Below, piece by piece: positions 19,114 to 26,994 of a stretch of 27,455 nucleotides of DNA. This stretch comes from Flavobacterium psychrophilum (GTDB lineage Bacteria > Bacteroidota > Bacteroidia > Flavobacteriales > Flavobacteriaceae). Made by a program: the position numbers and the translations under genes. The stretch lies in contig CALPPS020000027.1 of NCBI GenBank assembly GCA_943325515.2, forward strand, positions 1 through 27,455, written 5' to 3'. How positions within the stretch are numbered: the stretch's first letter is position 1; each line of letters opens with the position of its first letter. The notes beneath the pieces were generated by a model. That model did no database searches and was not told the origin of the DNA. It saw only the letters and a list, made by a program, of their open reading frames with translations.

Positions 19114-22100
19114 TTAATTTGTTATTGATGAATTCGTTTTAGAAATTTCTCCTTTGATAATGTCTAATTCTGCTTGTGCTTCAGTCACAACATCAGGATA
19201 AGTGGTGAAGTTTTTAATTACACTATCCAAAATTGAAGTAGCACTAAAATTATCTTTCATCTTATAGTAATTTTTTGCCATTACTATCAAGCCTTTCGCT
19301 CCAAAATATTTATAACCAGAATAGTCTTTGGCTAATTTTTGAACGGTTTTATTAGAGTCTTCGTATTTACCATCTTTGTTTTTGAAATAAGAATCATAAT
19401 ACAAAGCTTCAGCTGCCAATTCTCCTTTAGCAATAGTTAACAATTTGGCGTAAGTTACTCTAGCTTTAGCTTCGTCATTAACTTGAATAGCAGCACGAGC
19501 TACAATGATTTGGGCATCACTTTTTACTTTATTATCCGTTTTTGGATTGGCTAAAACTTTATCAGCATAGACAACCGCATTAGCATAATCTTTTTCGTCA
19601 TAGTAAGCACGCATCAAATTAGCTTGAGCAAATGTTACGTTTTGAGGAAAATCTGCTTCGGTTTCTAAACGTATTAAAACTGGAATCGCTTTTGCATAAT
19701 CTTCTTTTTTTAAATGAATTTCGCATAAACGGGCTAATGATTGCTCTGTGAATTCATTTCTGGTTTTATCGATAACATATTCATAATTTGGTATGGCATT
19801 GATTTCTATTCCATCTGTATAATAGGATTGAGCCAAATAGAAATTAGCATTTAAAGCATGAATTCCGTTAGGAAATTTAGAAACATAACTACTCAGACTT
19901 GAAATAGCTTGTTTAGTGTTGTTTTGTAAAAATTGTTTCTCAGCCGCTTCATAAGTATCGTTATCTAAATCAGCATCTGAAACGGCAACAAAATCTAGTG
20001 TTTTAACCCAAGAAGCATATTCATCAACTTTTCCGTTATCCATATAAATCAAACGTGCTGTAGAAACTGCTTCTAAAGCTTCTGGAGTTCTTGGATAATC
20101 AGCCGCTACTTTCTTGAATTTTGCAATAGCTTGTTCCTCTTTTTGAGCATTGTAATATACCAATCCTTGACGCAAAATAGCTTTTGACGCAAATGAACCG
20201 TTTTTGAATTCGGTCAATAATTGGTCATACGTTTTAATCGCAAGGTCAGTTTTGTTTTCCGTTACATGAGTATTTCCTAATTCAAACAAAGCATCATCAC
20301 GGTATTGAGAGGTTTTAAAATTGGCGAGGAACTTATTGAAATCATCTATTTTCTTATCATTTCTAGAAACAAAACCATAGCTCAATGCTTTTTGGAAAGC
20401 AGCATAATCGGCATCAATGCCTTTCATTTCGATAGCTTTATTGTATGCATCCATGGCTGGCCAATATTTTGAAGTCACAAAACGGCTATCACCAAGTCTT
20501 AAGTAGGAATCATTCAATCGTACTTTATCATCTTTATTCGCATCAATAAAACTTTGGAAATAATTTCCGGCTTGTTCATATTCTTTTTGCTTGAAATAAG
20601 CATACGCAATATTATAATTGATGTTTTTGAACTCAGGTGTGTTTTTAGCTTCGGTGTAACCAACAAATTGTTTGAAACTCAATAATGCTTCATTAAAATT
20701 ATTCAAACCATATTCCGTTTCTCCTTTCCAAAAAGTTGCTCTGGCAGTGAATTTTTCATCTCTTGGAGTTGCAATCGATTTTTTGAATATGGCTAAAGCA
20801 TCTTTATAACTTCCGTCCGTATACAATTCTATACCACGATAAAAAGTCACTTTTTGATAAGCAACTTTATTTTCATCTGAATTATTTTTTTCTAATAATG
20901 CTAAAGCATCCTCATAATTCTTAGATGTAATATAAGAATTGATTAATAAAGTTTCAATCTCATTTTTACTAGGTGAATTGGGATATTTTGTCAAAAATGC
21001 AGATAACACATCAGGAACAGATTGATAAGAGTTTCCAATTTCGTAACTCAATTTGGCGTAATTCAAATTAGCATCTTCTTGAATTTTTTTGTCAAAGTCC
21101 ATTTCGGAAGCACTTTTGAAAGCATTTAAGGCTTGTTGTTTTTTATCAGTTTTAAAATAACATTCCCCTAAATGATAATAACCATTTTGAGCCACTGAGT
21201 CTTTACCATATATAATTTTATTGAATTGCAAAATAGCATTTTCATACTCTTTTTGTTGGTAATAGGTGTAACCCAATTGGTAGAAATCTGTATTACTCCA
21301 TTTCCCTTTTTTGCCTTTATATTCTTTTAGATAGAGCAAGGCTTTGTCATATTGTTGCATATTGAAATAACTTTCACCAATGATTTTATTCAATTCTGAT
21401 TTTTCGGAAGCATTTGAGTTTGGCATTGCAACTAAACCTTCATCAATCGCTTTTTGAAAATCGCCGGATTTAAAATTCATATCAGCTTTGAAATAAGATA
21501 ATTTATCAGAGTATTTTTCTTCTCCTACAAGTTTTTGGAAATACTTATTAGCCTCTTGATAATTATTCCCTTCATATTGCATAAAACCTAAGTAATAATT
21601 TGCCTGCGTTCCATATTCTTTGGAATTAACAACTTTATTGAAATAGCTTGCAGCATCTTTTTTGTTGTCTGCGGTAAAATAGGCATAACCTTTTTGAAAA
21701 TTGAATTTTTCTGTTTCTTCATAAGTTAAAGTGTTTTCATGTACTTTATCAAAATACTGTACTGCTTGAGGAAACTTTCCTTGTTCAAAATAATATTGTG
21801 CTACTTCTGTGTAAGCTTGATTTTGCTTAGAACTTGTTGGGTAGTCAGCAACAAATTTCTCCATCAGTTCATCAGCATTATTTTGATTTAAATGAATAGC
21901 ACAAATCCCAATGTAATAAGCACATTCTTCTTGAACGTATTGCCCTTTATAATCTTGCTCAATTCGCTCAAATAAAATTTGAGCAGATTGATATTGTTTA
22001 TCTTTATATAACAAAATGGCTTTGTCAAAATCTAACAAAGAATGAGTATATATAGCTGATTGTTGTGCTAAAACTGTTGAAATTCCTGCTGTAAAAAGCA

Positions 22101-22128
22101 GTACTATTAACATTGAAACTCTACGCAT
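19114..22128 (-). CDS. Secreted multi-TPR protein
   Basis: This 1004-residue protein has a signal peptide (MRRVSMLIVLLFTAGISTVLAQ) and no lipobox Cys, so it should be periplasmic or attached to the outer membrane. From about residue 27 to 960 it is almost entirely TPR-like helical repeats of about 34-37 residues. Recurring patterns are A-x-x-YF-x-K and Y-x-x-A-x-x-YY, for example GKFPQAVQYFDKV, YDKALLYLKEYKG and YENAILQFNKIIY. Long TPR superhelices act as protein-binding scaffolds. The partner may be the barrel protein encoded 53 nt downstream, since such pairs often work together, but that is inference. An exact -7 box lies just upstream. I do not recognise a named family. Confidence 0.85.
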   Translation of the reverse strand: MRRVSMLIVLLFTAGISTVLAQQSAIYTHSLLDFDKAILLYKDKQYQSAQILFERIEQDYKGQYVQEECAYYIGICAIHLNQNNADELMEKFVADYPTSSKQNQAYTEVAQYYFEQGKFPQAVQYFDKVHENTLTYEETEKFNFQKGYAYFTADNKKDAASYFNKVVNSKEYGTQANYYLGFMQYEGNNYQEANKYFQKLVGEEKYSDKLSYFKADMNFKSGDFQKAIDEGLVAMPNSNASEKSELNKIIGESYFNMQQYDKALLYLKEYKGKKGKWSNTDFYQLGYTYYQQKEYENAILQFNKIIYGKDSVAQNGYYHLGECYFKTDKKQQALNAFKSASEMDFDKKIQEDANLNYAKLSYEIGNSYQSVPDVLSAFLTKYPNSPSKNEIETLLINSYITSKNYEDALALLEKNNSDENKVAYQKVTFYRGIELYTDGSYKDALAIFKKSIATPRDEKFTARATFWKGETEYGLNNFNEALLSFKQFVGYTEAKNTPEFKNINYNIAYAYFKQKEYEQAGNYFQSFIDANKDDKVRLNDSYLRLGDSRFVTSKYWPAMDAYNKAIEMKGIDADYAAFQKALSYGFVSRNDKKIDDFNKFLANFKTSQYRDDALFELGNTHVTENKTDLAIKTYDQLLTEFKNGSFASKAILRQGLVYYNAQKEEQAIAKFKKVAADYPRTPEALEAVSTARLIYMDNGKVDEYASWVKTLDFVAVSDADLDNDTYEAAEKQFLQNNTKQAISSLSSYVSKFPNGIHALNANFYLAQSYYTDGIEINAIPNYEYVIDKTRNEFTEQSLARLCEIHLKKEDYAKAIPVLIRLETEADFPQNVTFAQANLMRAYYDEKDYANAVVYADKVLANPKTDNKVKSDAQIIVARAAIQVNDEAKARVTYAKLLTIAKGELAAEALYYDSYFKNKDGKYEDSNKTVQKLAKDYSGYKYFGAKGLIVMAKNYYKMKDNFSATSILDSVIKNFTTYPDVVTEAQAELDIIKGEISKTNSSITN

Positions 22129-22148
22129 ATTTTTATTTTTTACTTATT

Positions 22149-22156
22149 CAAAAATA
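22149..22156 (-). promoter_or_regulatory. Predicted -7 box of the TPR-barrel-Gre-like operon
   Basis: On the - strand TATTTTTG matches TAnnTTTG exactly, 20 nt upstream of the TPR gene's ATG. No good -33 TTG is found at the usual distance. Confidence 0.4.
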
Positions 22157-22202
22157 GTATCCAATATATTATAACGAAAAAACTATGCCATTTATTATAA
22201 AC

Positions 22203-22217
22203 ATTGTTGTAAACAAT
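22203..22217. promoter_or_regulatory. Small palindrome in the divergent TPR/ftsE region
   Basis: ATTGTTGTAAACAAT has 6-bp arms around GTA. It lies between the divergently transcribed TPR and ftsE genes (168 nt apart), upstream of both predicted promoters. It may be a regulator site, but palindromes this short also arise by chance in AT-rich DNA. Confidence 0.3.
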
Positions 22218-22233
22218 TTGAATTATATATTTC

Positions 22234-22255
22234 GGATTTGGGATTTGGGAATTAG
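22234..22255. repeat. Short GGATTTG direct repeat upstream of ftsE
   Basis: GGATTTG is repeated at 22234 and 22241, with a third degenerate copy (GGAATTAG) starting at 22248, so the period is 7 bp. The TTTG of the second copy can serve as the -33 element of the ftsE promoter. Confidence 0.6.
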
Positions 22256-22276
22256 AACATATATTTATTACTTTTA
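22244..22276 (+). promoter_or_regulatory. Candidate promoter of ftsE
   Basis: TTTG at 22244-22247, a 21-nt spacer and TACTTTTA at 22269-22276 (one mismatch to TAnnTTTG) fit the Bacteroidota promoter. The -7 box ends 20 nt before the ATG at 22297. Confidence 0.4.
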
Positions 22277-22296
22277 CGCAATAAACTAAATTACTC

Positions 22297-22980
22297 ATGT
22301 CAGACACAGTTTTATCATTAAAAAACGTTACGATTTATCAAGAAAATAAAGTGATTTTATCACAAATCAATCTTGAAGTTCAAAAAGGCGAATTTCTATA
22401 TATTATAGGTAAAACAGGAACTGGAAAAAGTAGTTTTATGAAAACGCTTTATGCTGATTTACCATTAACCGAGGGTGAAGGCAAGATAGTTGGCTATGAT
22501 TTAGCTCATTTAAAAGAAGATGAAATTCCGTTTTTGAGAAGAAAATTAGGTGTGGTTTTTCAGGATTTTTTATTGTTACCAGATAGAAGTATAAACGAAA
22601 ACATGCTTTTTGTATTAAAAGCCACAGGTTGGACTGATGTTGCTTCTATGCAAAATAAAATTGACGAAGTTTTAGAAAAAGTAGGTCTTATAGGAATTGC
22701 TAAAAAAATGCCGCATCAACTTTCGGGTGGCGAACAGCAAAGAGTTGCAATTGCAAGAGCTTTGCTTAATGATCCCGAATTAATTCTTGCTGACGAACCC
22801 ACCGGAAATCTTGATCCACAAACTAGTGCTGAAGTATTAGCTGTTTTGAAAAAAATCAACGAAAATGGTAAAACCGTCATCATCTCAACTCATGATTATG
22901 CTGTAATCATGAAATTCCCAGCTAAGACATTAAAGTGTGAAGACAATACTATTTTTGAAGTAGTTCAAAAAACGGTTTAG
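22297..22980 (+). CDS. ftsE: Cell-division ABC transporter ATPase FtsE
   Basis: This 227-residue cytoplasmic ATPase belongs to the FtsE/LolD/MacB group of ABC proteins. With membrane partner FtsX it controls peptidoglycan hydrolases at the septum. It carries all catalytic motifs: Walker A GKTGTGKSS at 38-46, Q-loop Gln89 (VVFQDF), signature LSGGEQQRV at 142-150, Walker B LILADEPTGNLD at 162-173 and switch His199 (STHDY). The start SLKNVTIYQENKVILSQINLEVQKGEFLYIIGKTG is typical of Bacteroidota FtsE. ftsX does not follow; 478 nt of non-coding DNA comes next, so the partner must be elsewhere. A related exporter ATPase such as LolD is a less likely alternative. Confidence 0.88.
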   Translation: MSDTVLSLKNVTIYQENKVILSQINLEVQKGEFLYIIGKTGTGKSSFMKTLYADLPLTEGEGKIVGYDLAHLKEDEIPFLRRKLGVVFQDFLLLPDRSINENMLFVLKATGWTDVASMQNKIDEVLEKVGLIGIAKKMPHQLSGGEQQRVAIARALLNDPELILADEPTGNLDPQTSAEVLAVLKKINENGKTVIISTHDYAVIMKFPAKTLKCEDNTIFEVVQKTV

Positions 22981-23458
22981 GTTTTTTTCTGGTCTTCCTC
23001 GAAATGAAGCAACATGAAAACTATCGGATTCTCCAAGGGGTCTCTCAGAAAAATAATAATTGAAAACACAACATCTGAATCCGTCAAAAACAACTTGAGA
23101 AACAGAATGCATTGAGTTATTATGGATTTCCATCACTGCCAAAAGGTTAAATTCACTGTAAATTGCAATCTTTTTTCTTTCAGTCCATTGAACCGTAGCT
23201 TTAAATTTCCCCATATTTATGATTGCCAATTTGGTGTTACATACTACAATAAATTCATCACCCACCAAAGATTACGATCTTTGTCATAAGAGTTATCCAA
23301 ATGCGGATTGAGTAATTGATTTTTAATTGTTCTTTCTACAAATGTTTCTTAGTATATAACTTAAGTAAAATCAAATCGACTACATCAATTCTGCTTATAA
23401 AATCTATTCTATTAGATAAAATATATTTTCTTTGCATATATACAAAATAAAGTTATTA
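22981..23458. other. Gene-free stretch with possible gene debris
   Basis: No convincing gene lies in these 478 bases. On the - strand a frame runs open from 23268 into the end of ftsE (to 22930, 112 codons from a TTG, or 94 from an ATG at 23214) and contains protein-like text such as KFKATVQWTERKKIAIYSEF. Just upstream in another - strand frame (23348-23247) a protein-like piece includes NPHLDNSYDKDRNLWWVMN before a stop at 23244-23246. The two are offset by one frame, as in a gene broken by a frameshift, but I recognise neither. Bases 22981-23045 (the TTCCTCGAAATGAA region) resemble the CATTTCGA-type intergenic repeats of flavobacteria. That resemblance is a recollection and was not tested. 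Confidence 0.35.
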
Positions 23459-24346
23459 ATGTTATCAATCCTTATTCCTTCCTATAATTACAATGCCTTG
23501 TCTTTAGTATCTGAAATTCATAATCAGGCTAAAAGAACAGAAATTCCATTTGAAATTATTTGTCTAGACGATGCTTCTACTAACTTGTTTTCAGAAAATG
23601 AAAAAATAAATCATTTAGCAAATTGCAACTACGAAATGTTAAAACAAAATATTGGCAGGAGTAAAATCAGGAATTTATTAGCCCATAAAGCTCAATATGA
23701 CTGGTTACTTTTTTTAGATGTGGATGTTTTTCCTAAAGATGAGAATTTTATTGACAGATACGTTCCGTTTTTGAATGATGAAATTAAAATTGTGAACGGA
23801 GGAATTTTGTATCAAAGTGAAAAACCCGAAAAAAGTAAAGTTTTGAGATGGGTTTATGGCAAAAACAGGGAATCAATACACTTTACCGAAAGACAAAAAA
23901 ATCCTTATCTAAGTTTTTTATCTTTAAATTTCCTGATTCATAAATCTTTTTTTTCGAAGGTATCTTTTAATGAATCCCTACCAAATCTAAGACACGAAGA
24001 CACTCTGTTTTCTTATGATTTAATGCAAAAAAAGATTACTATTGAGCATATTAACAACCCCATATATCACCTAGGATTAGACCATTTTGAAGTTGCTATT
24101 AAAAAAGAAAAAGAGTCCCTAATTGCCTTGAAAAATCTGATTGACAATAATTTATTAGATCCTAATTATATAAAAATAGCAAAAGTATTCGAAATAATTA
24201 AAACCCTTAAATTGGTTTTTATTTTTAATTTTTTTTATAAAATGACACGAAGCATCATATTAAAGAATCTGTCGAGCAACAAACCAATATTATTTTTGTT
24301 TGATTTATACCGATTGGGTTATTTATCTAGTTTGCAAACAAAGTAA
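23459..24346 (+). CDS. GT2-family glycosyltransferase
   Basis: The protein has 295 residues from ATG 23459 (MLSILIPSYNYN). A frame from TTG 23432 adds nine residues that would break the usual start of the GT2 fold, so it is not used. GT-A fold marks are the first strand LSILIPSYN, ICLDDAST at about 34-41, and FLDVDVFPKD at about 85-94, where the DVD motif binds the metal and sugar nucleotide. RHEDTLFSYD at about 186-195 is the acceptor-side acidic motif. The C-terminal 60 residues are hydrophobic and may sit on the inner membrane. It probably adds a sugar to a lipid-linked surface polysaccharide. It converges with the next gene with one base between stop codons. Confidence 0.88.
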   Translation: MLSILIPSYNYNALSLVSEIHNQAKRTEIPFEIICLDDASTNLFSENEKINHLANCNYEMLKQNIGRSKIRNLLAHKAQYDWLLFLDVDVFPKDENFIDRYVPFLNDEIKIVNGGILYQSEKPEKSKVLRWVYGKNRESIHFTERQKNPYLSFLSLNFLIHKSFFSKVSFNESLPNLRHEDTLFSYDLMQKKITIEHINNPIYHLGLDHFEVAIKKEKESLIALKNLIDNNLLDPNYIKIAKVFEIIKTLKLVFIFNFFYKMTRSIILKNLSSNKPILFLFDLYRLGYLSSLQTK

Positions 24347-24347
24347 A

Positions 24348-25442
24348 TCAGGATTTAACCAAACCGTCAAGAAGCTCACGCCAAATTTGCAAGATAGTCG
24401 TTATATCGTATTTTTTAACACTTTCCAACGAATTATTACCTAATTCTCTTCTTAGATTTTCATTTTCAATTAGCATTTCAACAGCTTTTAAATAATCTGT
24501 TTCATTACCATCCTCTATCAAAAAACCATTTACATGATTTGTTATAATACTTCTTGGTCCACATGGGCAATCATAGGCCACACAAGGTAAACCAATAGCC
24601 ATTGCCTCTATCAATACCATACCAAACGCCTCTGATCTTGAGGTCATCAAATAAAATGACGATTCAAAATAATAGTTTTGAATTTCTAATGTTGGAGCAA
24701 TAAAATTCACATTTTTAGAAATCTGCAAATCAGTTGCCATTTTTTGATATCGTAAATCGTCATCCCATTGTCCACAAATATCGAGTTCCCAATCGGGATG
24801 ATTTTCAGTTACTTTTTTCCATATCTCTAATAACCGATCAATACCTTTTTCATAACTGTGCCTTGATACTGCTACAGCCTTTTTATTTTTTAAATCAGAT
24901 TGTTTTGGCAAAATAAAACTAAGCGGATTAGGAATTACTTTGCTATTTTTTAAATTCCATTCGTTACTGCCTTCCTGAGTTTCAAAAACAACCTTGTCAA
25001 ATTTCCTCTTTGAGTATATTTTAATTGTTTGAACAAAGGCAAATCTTAATTTACCAAATAACCCTTTAAACCATATTTTCCTTAAAGATGTGGACACATG
25101 GGTTTCAAAAATAATCGGTGACTGTGATTTTATCATCCAAGGTAAATAACTCCAATACAACGCATCACAAATAATAATTACATCTGGTTTTATTTTCGAA
25201 ATTGTTTCATTAATATAACGAATATAATTATATAAAAATCGTAGTGAATTTCCAAAATGGGTAATTGAGTGCCAATTTATTTTGGAATCAAATTCATAAA
25301 AAAAAGAAGCATCAGCACTATTTGGCGCAAGGACATGTACTTCATAACCCAAAAAAGTTGAGAAATAATTTGCTTTTAAAGCCATTACTCTTGCAATTCC
25401 ACCGGAATCCGTTATCTCGCAAGTTATGTATAATATCCTCAT
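24348..25442 (-). CDS. GT4-family glycosyltransferase
   Basis: This 364-residue enzyme has the GT-B fold. The N-terminal domain begins MRILYITCEITDSGGIARVM, with the glycine-rich acceptor loop. The C-terminal domain has VAVSRHSYEKGIDRLLEIW (the usual R-x-x-x-E/KG region) and SRSEAFGMVLIEAMAIGLPCVAYDCPCGPRSII, containing the E-x7-E motif that binds the sugar nucleotide. It should transfer a sugar with retention of configuration at the cytoplasmic face during polysaccharide or O-antigen synthesis; the sugar cannot be read from sequence. Its ATG overlaps the stop of the ketoisomerase gene (ATGA), so the two are translationally coupled. Confidence 0.9.
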   Translation of the reverse strand: MRILYITCEITDSGGIARVMALKANYFSTFLGYEVHVLAPNSADASFFYEFDSKINWHSITHFGNSLRFLYNYIRYINETISKIKPDVIIICDALYWSYLPWMIKSQSPIIFETHVSTSLRKIWFKGLFGKLRFAFVQTIKIYSKRKFDKVVFETQEGSNEWNLKNSKVIPNPLSFILPKQSDLKNKKAVAVSRHSYEKGIDRLLEIWKKVTENHPDWELDICGQWDDDLRYQKMATDLQISKNVNFIAPTLEIQNYYFESSFYLMTSRSEAFGMVLIEAMAIGLPCVAYDCPCGPRSIITNHVNGFLIEDGNETDYLKAVEMLIENENLRRELGNNSLESVKKYDITTILQIWRELLDGLVKS

Positions 25443-25831
25443 TTTTTTGATTTCAAGTATTCTTTAAAATTCCGAATATAATCTTCCTCATCATAAACAG
25501 CTGATGCCAAAACAAGGCAAACGGCCCCAGAGGAAAAATTCTCAAGTTCGCGCCAGATATTATTTTTGATCAATAATCCCTTATCGGGCTTATTCAAAGT
25601 GATTTTTTCGCTAGAAATTCCATCCTTTAAAATAACATCAAAACTGCCAGATATGGAAATTAAAACCTGTTGAATACTTTTATGTGAATGACCGCCACGT
25701 TTTGCAGAACTCGGAATATCATACAAATAATATACCCTCTTTATTTCAAAAGGAACGGTATTATTTTCTATTATAGCAATATTACCTTGCTTCTTTTCAT
25801 TTTTTGGGATATCAATAATTTCTATATTCAT
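25439..25831 (-). CDS. dTDP-4-keto-6-deoxyglucose 3,4-ketoisomerase (QdtA/FdtA type)
   Basis: This 130-residue single-domain cupin of the WxcM-like family moves the keto group of dTDP-4-keto-6-deoxyglucose from C4 to C3. That step leads to dTDP-Fuc3NAc or dTDP-Qui3NAc. The RGGHSHK motif at 45-51 supplies the active-site histidines (His48, His50) and is preceded by Tyr37, matching the Tyr/His pair reported for QdtA and FdtA. The end, YDEEDYIRNFKEYLKSKK, is the usual C-terminal signature. Whether the product is galacto (FdtA) or gluco (QdtA) cannot be told. The matching aminotransferase and acetyltransferase are not in the window. It lies 8 nt after one GT4 gene and overlaps the next by 4 nt. 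Confidence 0.87.
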   Translation of the reverse strand: MNIEIIDIPKNEKKQGNIAIIENNTVPFEIKRVYYLYDIPSSAKRGGHSHKSIQQVLISISGSFDVILKDGISSEKITLNKPDKGLLIKNNIWRELENFSSGAVCLVLASAVYDEEDYIRNFKEYLKSKK

Positions 25832-25839
25832 AATTCTGT

Positions 25840-26958
25840 CTAATTTGTGACTTGAAAATCCTTAATTTTCATCAAATCTAACCATTGTTTCCCAATATTC
25901 TCTAAAGACAAATACTGAATACTTTGCAATGTGTTCTGTTTACAATATTGATATAATTCTTTATCGGCAACCAATAGATCCATTGCCTCGGTGAGTTTTT
26001 CCACATTCTGGTCTTCTACTAAAAGACCGTTTTTATTATCAATAATGATTTCCCCCGGACCCGATGGGCAATCAAAAGCAACAACTGGAGTCTTGCAAGC
26101 TAAAGCTTCTAAAATTACATTGGGCATTCCTTCGTTCAAACTACTCAAAACCAAAAACTTTGCTTTTTGCATAAATTTATAGGGATTGTTTTGATATCCC
26201 ATAAAATGGATTTTATCTTCAATTTTTTTCTGTTTTGCTAAGTTTTGAAGGATTAATTTTTTTTCTCCTTCCCCCAAAAGTAACAAATGAATGTTTTGTT
26301 TTGGTAAAACCGAATCAACATAAGCTTCAATCAATTTATCAAATTGTTTGATATTCGTTTCCATTTGTCCAACCCCTATAATATAATCAAAATGTAAGTC
26401 TACAGGTTCATTACACATACTCTCAATTCCTTGAAAATCGACCGGATTATATATTGTAGTGACATTTTTTAATTCATGTTTGGCTTCTATTAATTTTTGA
26501 GTTGTCTTTGTTACCGCAACAACAGAATAACAATTACCATAGATCAAACGCGTTAAACTTGACCTTTTGGGCATATAATAATCCAGCAAATAACTTCTTA
26601 CACTAAAAATAACGTTGGTTTGATACAACCATTTGGCAATTATTAATTCCTGAACGGTTTTTGTTCTGGGGCGAAAATCAATAATAAAATCAAACTTATT
26701 TTTTTTAAGGTATTTTTTCAAAAAAACAATACGTTTAATTTTATTCAGAACATCATTAGACTTATTTTTCAACTTGCCTAAATTGATCAATTTGCCTGCA
26801 TACTCATAGGAAACATCGTCTAAAATGATTATATTATGTACATCTATTCCCTTTTTATCAAAAAAAATAGACAAGTTTGCCAATGCTTTTTCGGCACCCC
26901 CTGTACCAAGACGAAAACCTATTAGAGCAATTTTATATCTTCTGTCAGGCAAAATCAT
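25840..26958 (-). CDS. GT4-family glycosyltransferase
   Basis: This 372-residue GT-B enzyme leads a three-gene - strand operon with the ketoisomerase and the second GT4. The N-terminal acceptor domain has IALIGFRLGTGGAEKALANL at about 10-29, with the GGAE loop common in polysaccharide GT4 enzymes. The nucleotide-sugar domain has IYNPVDFQGIES, LLLLGEGEKK, IHFMGYQNNPY and LNEGMPNVILEALACKTPVVAFDCPSGPGEII. It resembles WfaP- or TuaC-like chain-building enzymes only in general. The donor sugar may be the 3-keto-derived deoxyhexose made via the next gene, which is a guess from neighbourhood. An exact -7 box lies 23 nt upstream of its ATG. Confidence 0.9.
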   Translation of the reverse strand: MILPDRRYKIALIGFRLGTGGAEKALANLSIFFDKKGIDVHNIIILDDVSYEYAGKLINLGKLKNKSNDVLNKIKRIVFLKKYLKKNKFDFIIDFRPRTKTVQELIIAKWLYQTNVIFSVRSYLLDYYMPKRSSLTRLIYGNCYSVVAVTKTTQKLIEAKHELKNVTTIYNPVDFQGIESMCNEPVDLHFDYIIGVGQMETNIKQFDKLIEAYVDSVLPKQNIHLLLLGEGEKKLILQNLAKQKKIEDKIHFMGYQNNPYKFMQKAKFLVLSSLNEGMPNVILEALACKTPVVAFDCPSGPGEIIIDNKNGLLVEDQNVEKLTEAMDLLVADKELYQYCKQNTLQSIQYLSLENIGKQWLDLMKIKDFQVTN

Positions 26959-26980
26959 TTACATTTTATTATTTTCGTCT

Positions 26981-26988
26981 CAAATATA
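26981..26988 (-). promoter_or_regulatory. Predicted -7 box of the GT4-ketoisomerase-GT4 operon
   Basis: On the - strand TATATTTG matches TAnnTTTG exactly, 23 nt before the ATG. It lies in the 36-nt gap between two divergent genes, so the -33 region would fall inside the neighbouring coding sequence. No TTG is seen there. Confidence 0.4.
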
Positions 26989-26994
26989 AGAATT

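Noticed and set aside
23432..23458. TTG start of the GT2 gene
   Set aside because: It adds nine residues before the first strand of the fold; ATG 23459 gives the normal MLSILIPSYN start.
25991..26182. 63-codon + strand frame inside the GT4 gene at 25840-26958
   Set aside because: Antisense to the conserved nucleotide-sugar domain; no support as a gene.
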